Source: an uncultured Desulfobacterales bacterium (GTDB lineage Bacteria; Desulfobacterota; Desulfobacteria; Desulfobacterales; G020354645). From it: a stretch of 7,097 bases of DNA. The stretch lies in the NCBI GenBank assembly GCA_947259865.1, contig CAMYNZ010000175.1, forward strand, positions 8,646 through 15,742. Direction: 5' to 3'. This document shows, in pieces, positions 6,040 through 7,097 of this stretch (position 1 is the first letter of the stretch; the number at the start of each line of letters is the position of its first letter). Under the pieces are notes generated by a model. The model saw only the letters and a list, made by a program, of their open reading frames with translations, did no database searches and was not told where the DNA came from. A program made the position numbers and the translations under genes.

Positions 6040-6270
6040 ACTCAGGACGCGATTACGAAAAGTAAAAACGGAACGTTAACGGAGTGATGGAGGCTTCGAG
6101 CAATGGAGTAATGATAAAAACAATCGTTGCGGGGTGCACATTACGCGTTGCGCGTTCATTTTTAAACCCGTAACTCGGAACACGCAACTCGCAACAGGCA
6201 CCTATCACTTAATTTATTAGATCTTAATGCCAACACTCCAGATAACTTATAAATGTAAGGAGAGGTCAAG
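6040..6270. repeat. GCAACTC/CGTTGCG heptamer inverted repeat gap
   Basis: The left arm (6125-6159) reads as five phased 7-nt units, including CGTTGCG at 6125 and 6146 and CGTTCAT at 6153. The right arm (6170-6197) has four, GTAACTC, GGAACAC and then GCAACTC, GCAACAG. They are word-level reverse complements (GTTGCG against CGCAAC) with only about 10 nt between, so a hairpin is plausible. Before them, GGAGTGATGG at 6081-6090 and ATGGAGT at 6103-6109 look like a further word family, with a partial complement in CAACACTCCA at 6231-6240. After the arms only AT-rich sequence and the ribosome binding site of the panB remnant were seen. Confidence 0.75.
6257..6265 (+). promoter_or_regulatory. Intact ribosome binding site of the panB remnant
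   Basis: AAGGAGAGG precedes the ATG at 6271 with about 8 nt between GGAG and the start codon, near ideal. Its survival means the shortened frame could still be translated. Confidence 0.75.
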
Positions 6271-6546
6271 ATGGGCCAAGAAAAAGTAACCATTCTCGAT
6301 GTACAACAGGCCAAAGAAGAAAACCGCAAGCTGGTCATGGTGACGGCCTATGATTATCCGATCGGCCTGTTTGAAAAGTTTGTGCCAAAATTCGTCAAGC
6401 AATACGCTCAATTAAGGCCGATCATCCTTGATGCCCTGGCGGCGTTCAAAAAAGAAGTCAGACAGGTGACTTTCCCGGGTCCGGAGCACTCTTTCAAAAT
6501 GCCTGAAGAAGCCCTGGAACAGCTCAAGAAAATGATCACTGGCTAG
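6271..6546 (+). pseudogene. panB: panB remnant: both ends joined in frame, catalytic barrel missing
   Basis: This open frame of 91 codons joins the two ends of 3-methyl-2-oxobutanoate hydroxymethyltransferase (PanB), which normally has about 260-290 residues. Residues 1-30 match the PanB N-terminus (KVTILDVQQAK and the strand LVMVTAYDYP). Residues 31-91 match the C-terminal helices and tail (GLFEKFVPKFVKQYA, then FPGPEHSF at 68-75). The junction is at about 6360/6361. Some 185-190 residues that should lie between are absent, including the GDSLG Mg-binding segment, the other metal and substrate residues and the catalytic glutamate, so it cannot be an active PanB. Frame, start, stop and ribosome binding site are all intact. 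It follows the PanE-family gene, consistent with a former pantothenate pair. A recent in-frame deletion is the simplest reading; an assembly collapse or a retained small protein are alternatives. Confidence 0.85.
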
Positions 6547-6566
6547 AAATGGATTTATTATTGTAA

Positions 6567-7097
6567 TCAAACAGCGTTTAAGGCCTCACGGGCTTGTTTT
6601 AAGTAAACGCCGGCATTGCATTTTTCAAAGTATTGTATGGCCTCATAAAAGCATTTCCTGGCCGCATCCGGTTTGCTTTTTGCCTGATACAAAAGACCCC
6701 AGTTGAGATAGGCTTGTCCCAGGATCCCGTTGGCTTCTATTTCTTTTGCGGCCGCAATATAATTAATGAAGTACGCAGCGGCTTTGCGGTTGACAAAAGG
6801 CGCATTTTTAATAAAAAAACTTAAATTTTTGAAGACCAGCGGGGTCATCAGTTTTTTTTTGCTTTGAGCTATTTGGGCAAAAACCTTGGCCAGAATATAG
6901 CCACATGCGGTATACCGTAATTTGCAGCCTTCTTGCTGCCAGACGTACAGCCTTTTTTCTAAAATCTTCATTCCTCTGTTCACGTAACCGTTTGCGATGA
7001 GGACCACCCCTTTGAAAAAATGGGCGGGCGTGCCGGTGAACTCAGCACCGCGTTCCCGGTTGAATTCAAGAATTTCTTCGATCAGCTGCTCGGCATC
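6567..7097 (-). CDS. C-terminal part of a TPR-like helical-repeat protein (partial)
   Basis: The frame is open from the window edge to a TGA at 6567-6569, giving 176 visible residues; the start is outside. An internal GTG at 7005-7007 is not taken as the start, because the frame continues upstream with good coding character (DAEQLIEEILEFNRERG). The region is all-helical. The clearest tetratricopeptide-like unit is near the end (GQAYLNWGLLYQAKSKPDAA then RKCFYEAIQYFEK), followed by VYLKQAREALNAV. This resembles the C-terminal helical tail of large AAA-ATPase/adenylate-cyclase-type signalling proteins of Deltaproteobacteria; that link is from memory and moderate at best. The gene converges on the panB remnant with only 20 bp between stops and no visible terminator. 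It appears unrelated to the transporter operon. Confidence 0.75.
   Translation of the reverse strand, partial: DAEQLIEEILEFNRERGAEFTGTPAHFFKGVVLIANGYVNRGMKILEKRLYVWQQEGCKLRYTACGYILAKVFAQIAQSKKKLMTPLVFKNLSFFIKNAPFVNRKAAAYFINYIAAAKEIEANGILGQAYLNWGLLYQAKSKPDAARKCFYEAIQYFEKCNAGVYLKQAREALNAV

Noticed and set aside
6547..6566. Bidirectional terminator between the convergent panB remnant and TPR-type gene
   Set aside because: The 20-bp gap has no inverted repeat or T-run that would act as one.
6633..6824. Plus-strand open frame of 63 codons opposite the TPR-type gene
   Set aside because: Antisense to a frame that is open to the window edge and has a recognisable helical-repeat end.

Overview
The window is bacterial DNA with densely spaced protein genes. 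It holds most of a peptide-type ABC transporter operon, a ketopantoate-reductase-family gene, a gutted panB, and the 3' end of a convergent helical-repeat gene. No rRNA, tRNA or CRISPR array was seen. Gene style, the PanB-type C-terminal tail, the cyclase/ATPase-like TPR tail and the AT-rich intergenic repeats suggest a Desulfobacterota-like (deltaproteobacterial) genome. That placement is an impression, not a measurement.

Layout. Positions 36-860: inner-membrane permease of the DppC/OppC type; its DppB-type partner and the solute-binding protein would lie upstream, outside the window. Positions 861-1135: composite palindromic repeat. Positions 1136-2419: M20 zinc amidohydrolase/peptidase, overlapping by 4 nt an OppD/DppD-type ATPase (2416-3417). 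Positions 3418-3959: a large gap with a 213-bp MITE-like element and a second palindromic repeat. Positions 3960-4955: OppF/DppF-type ATPase. Positions 4956-5118: a third inverted repeat, which begins inside the oppF stop region. Positions 5119-6039: PanE/ApbA-family reductase. Positions 6040-6270: a fourth inverted repeat. Positions 6271-6546: a 91-codon panB remnant. Positions 6567-7097, minus strand: partial TPR-type protein.

How the genes work together. The permease and the two ATPases form one importer for di- or oligopeptides or related amide-bonded compounds. The M20 enzyme sits between permease and ATPases and probably hydrolyses the imported substrate in the cytoplasm. The reductase and the panB remnant look like a former pantothenate pair (PanB makes ketopantoate, PanE reduces it). 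PanB has lost its whole catalytic barrel by an in-frame deletion that leaves both ends and a strong ribosome binding site.

The most unusual signal is between the genes. All four gaps carry short words repeated with a strict period of about 7 nt (NNNCGAA, TTCGATA/AACCGCAG, GATTGAC, CGTTGCG/GCAACTC), and in each gap the words face their own reverse complements across a spacer. The words differ from gap to gap but the architecture is the same. I found no defence system, toxin system or other clearly new gene cassette. The candidates for something undescribed are the heptamer palindromes, the MITE-like element and the PanB remnant.
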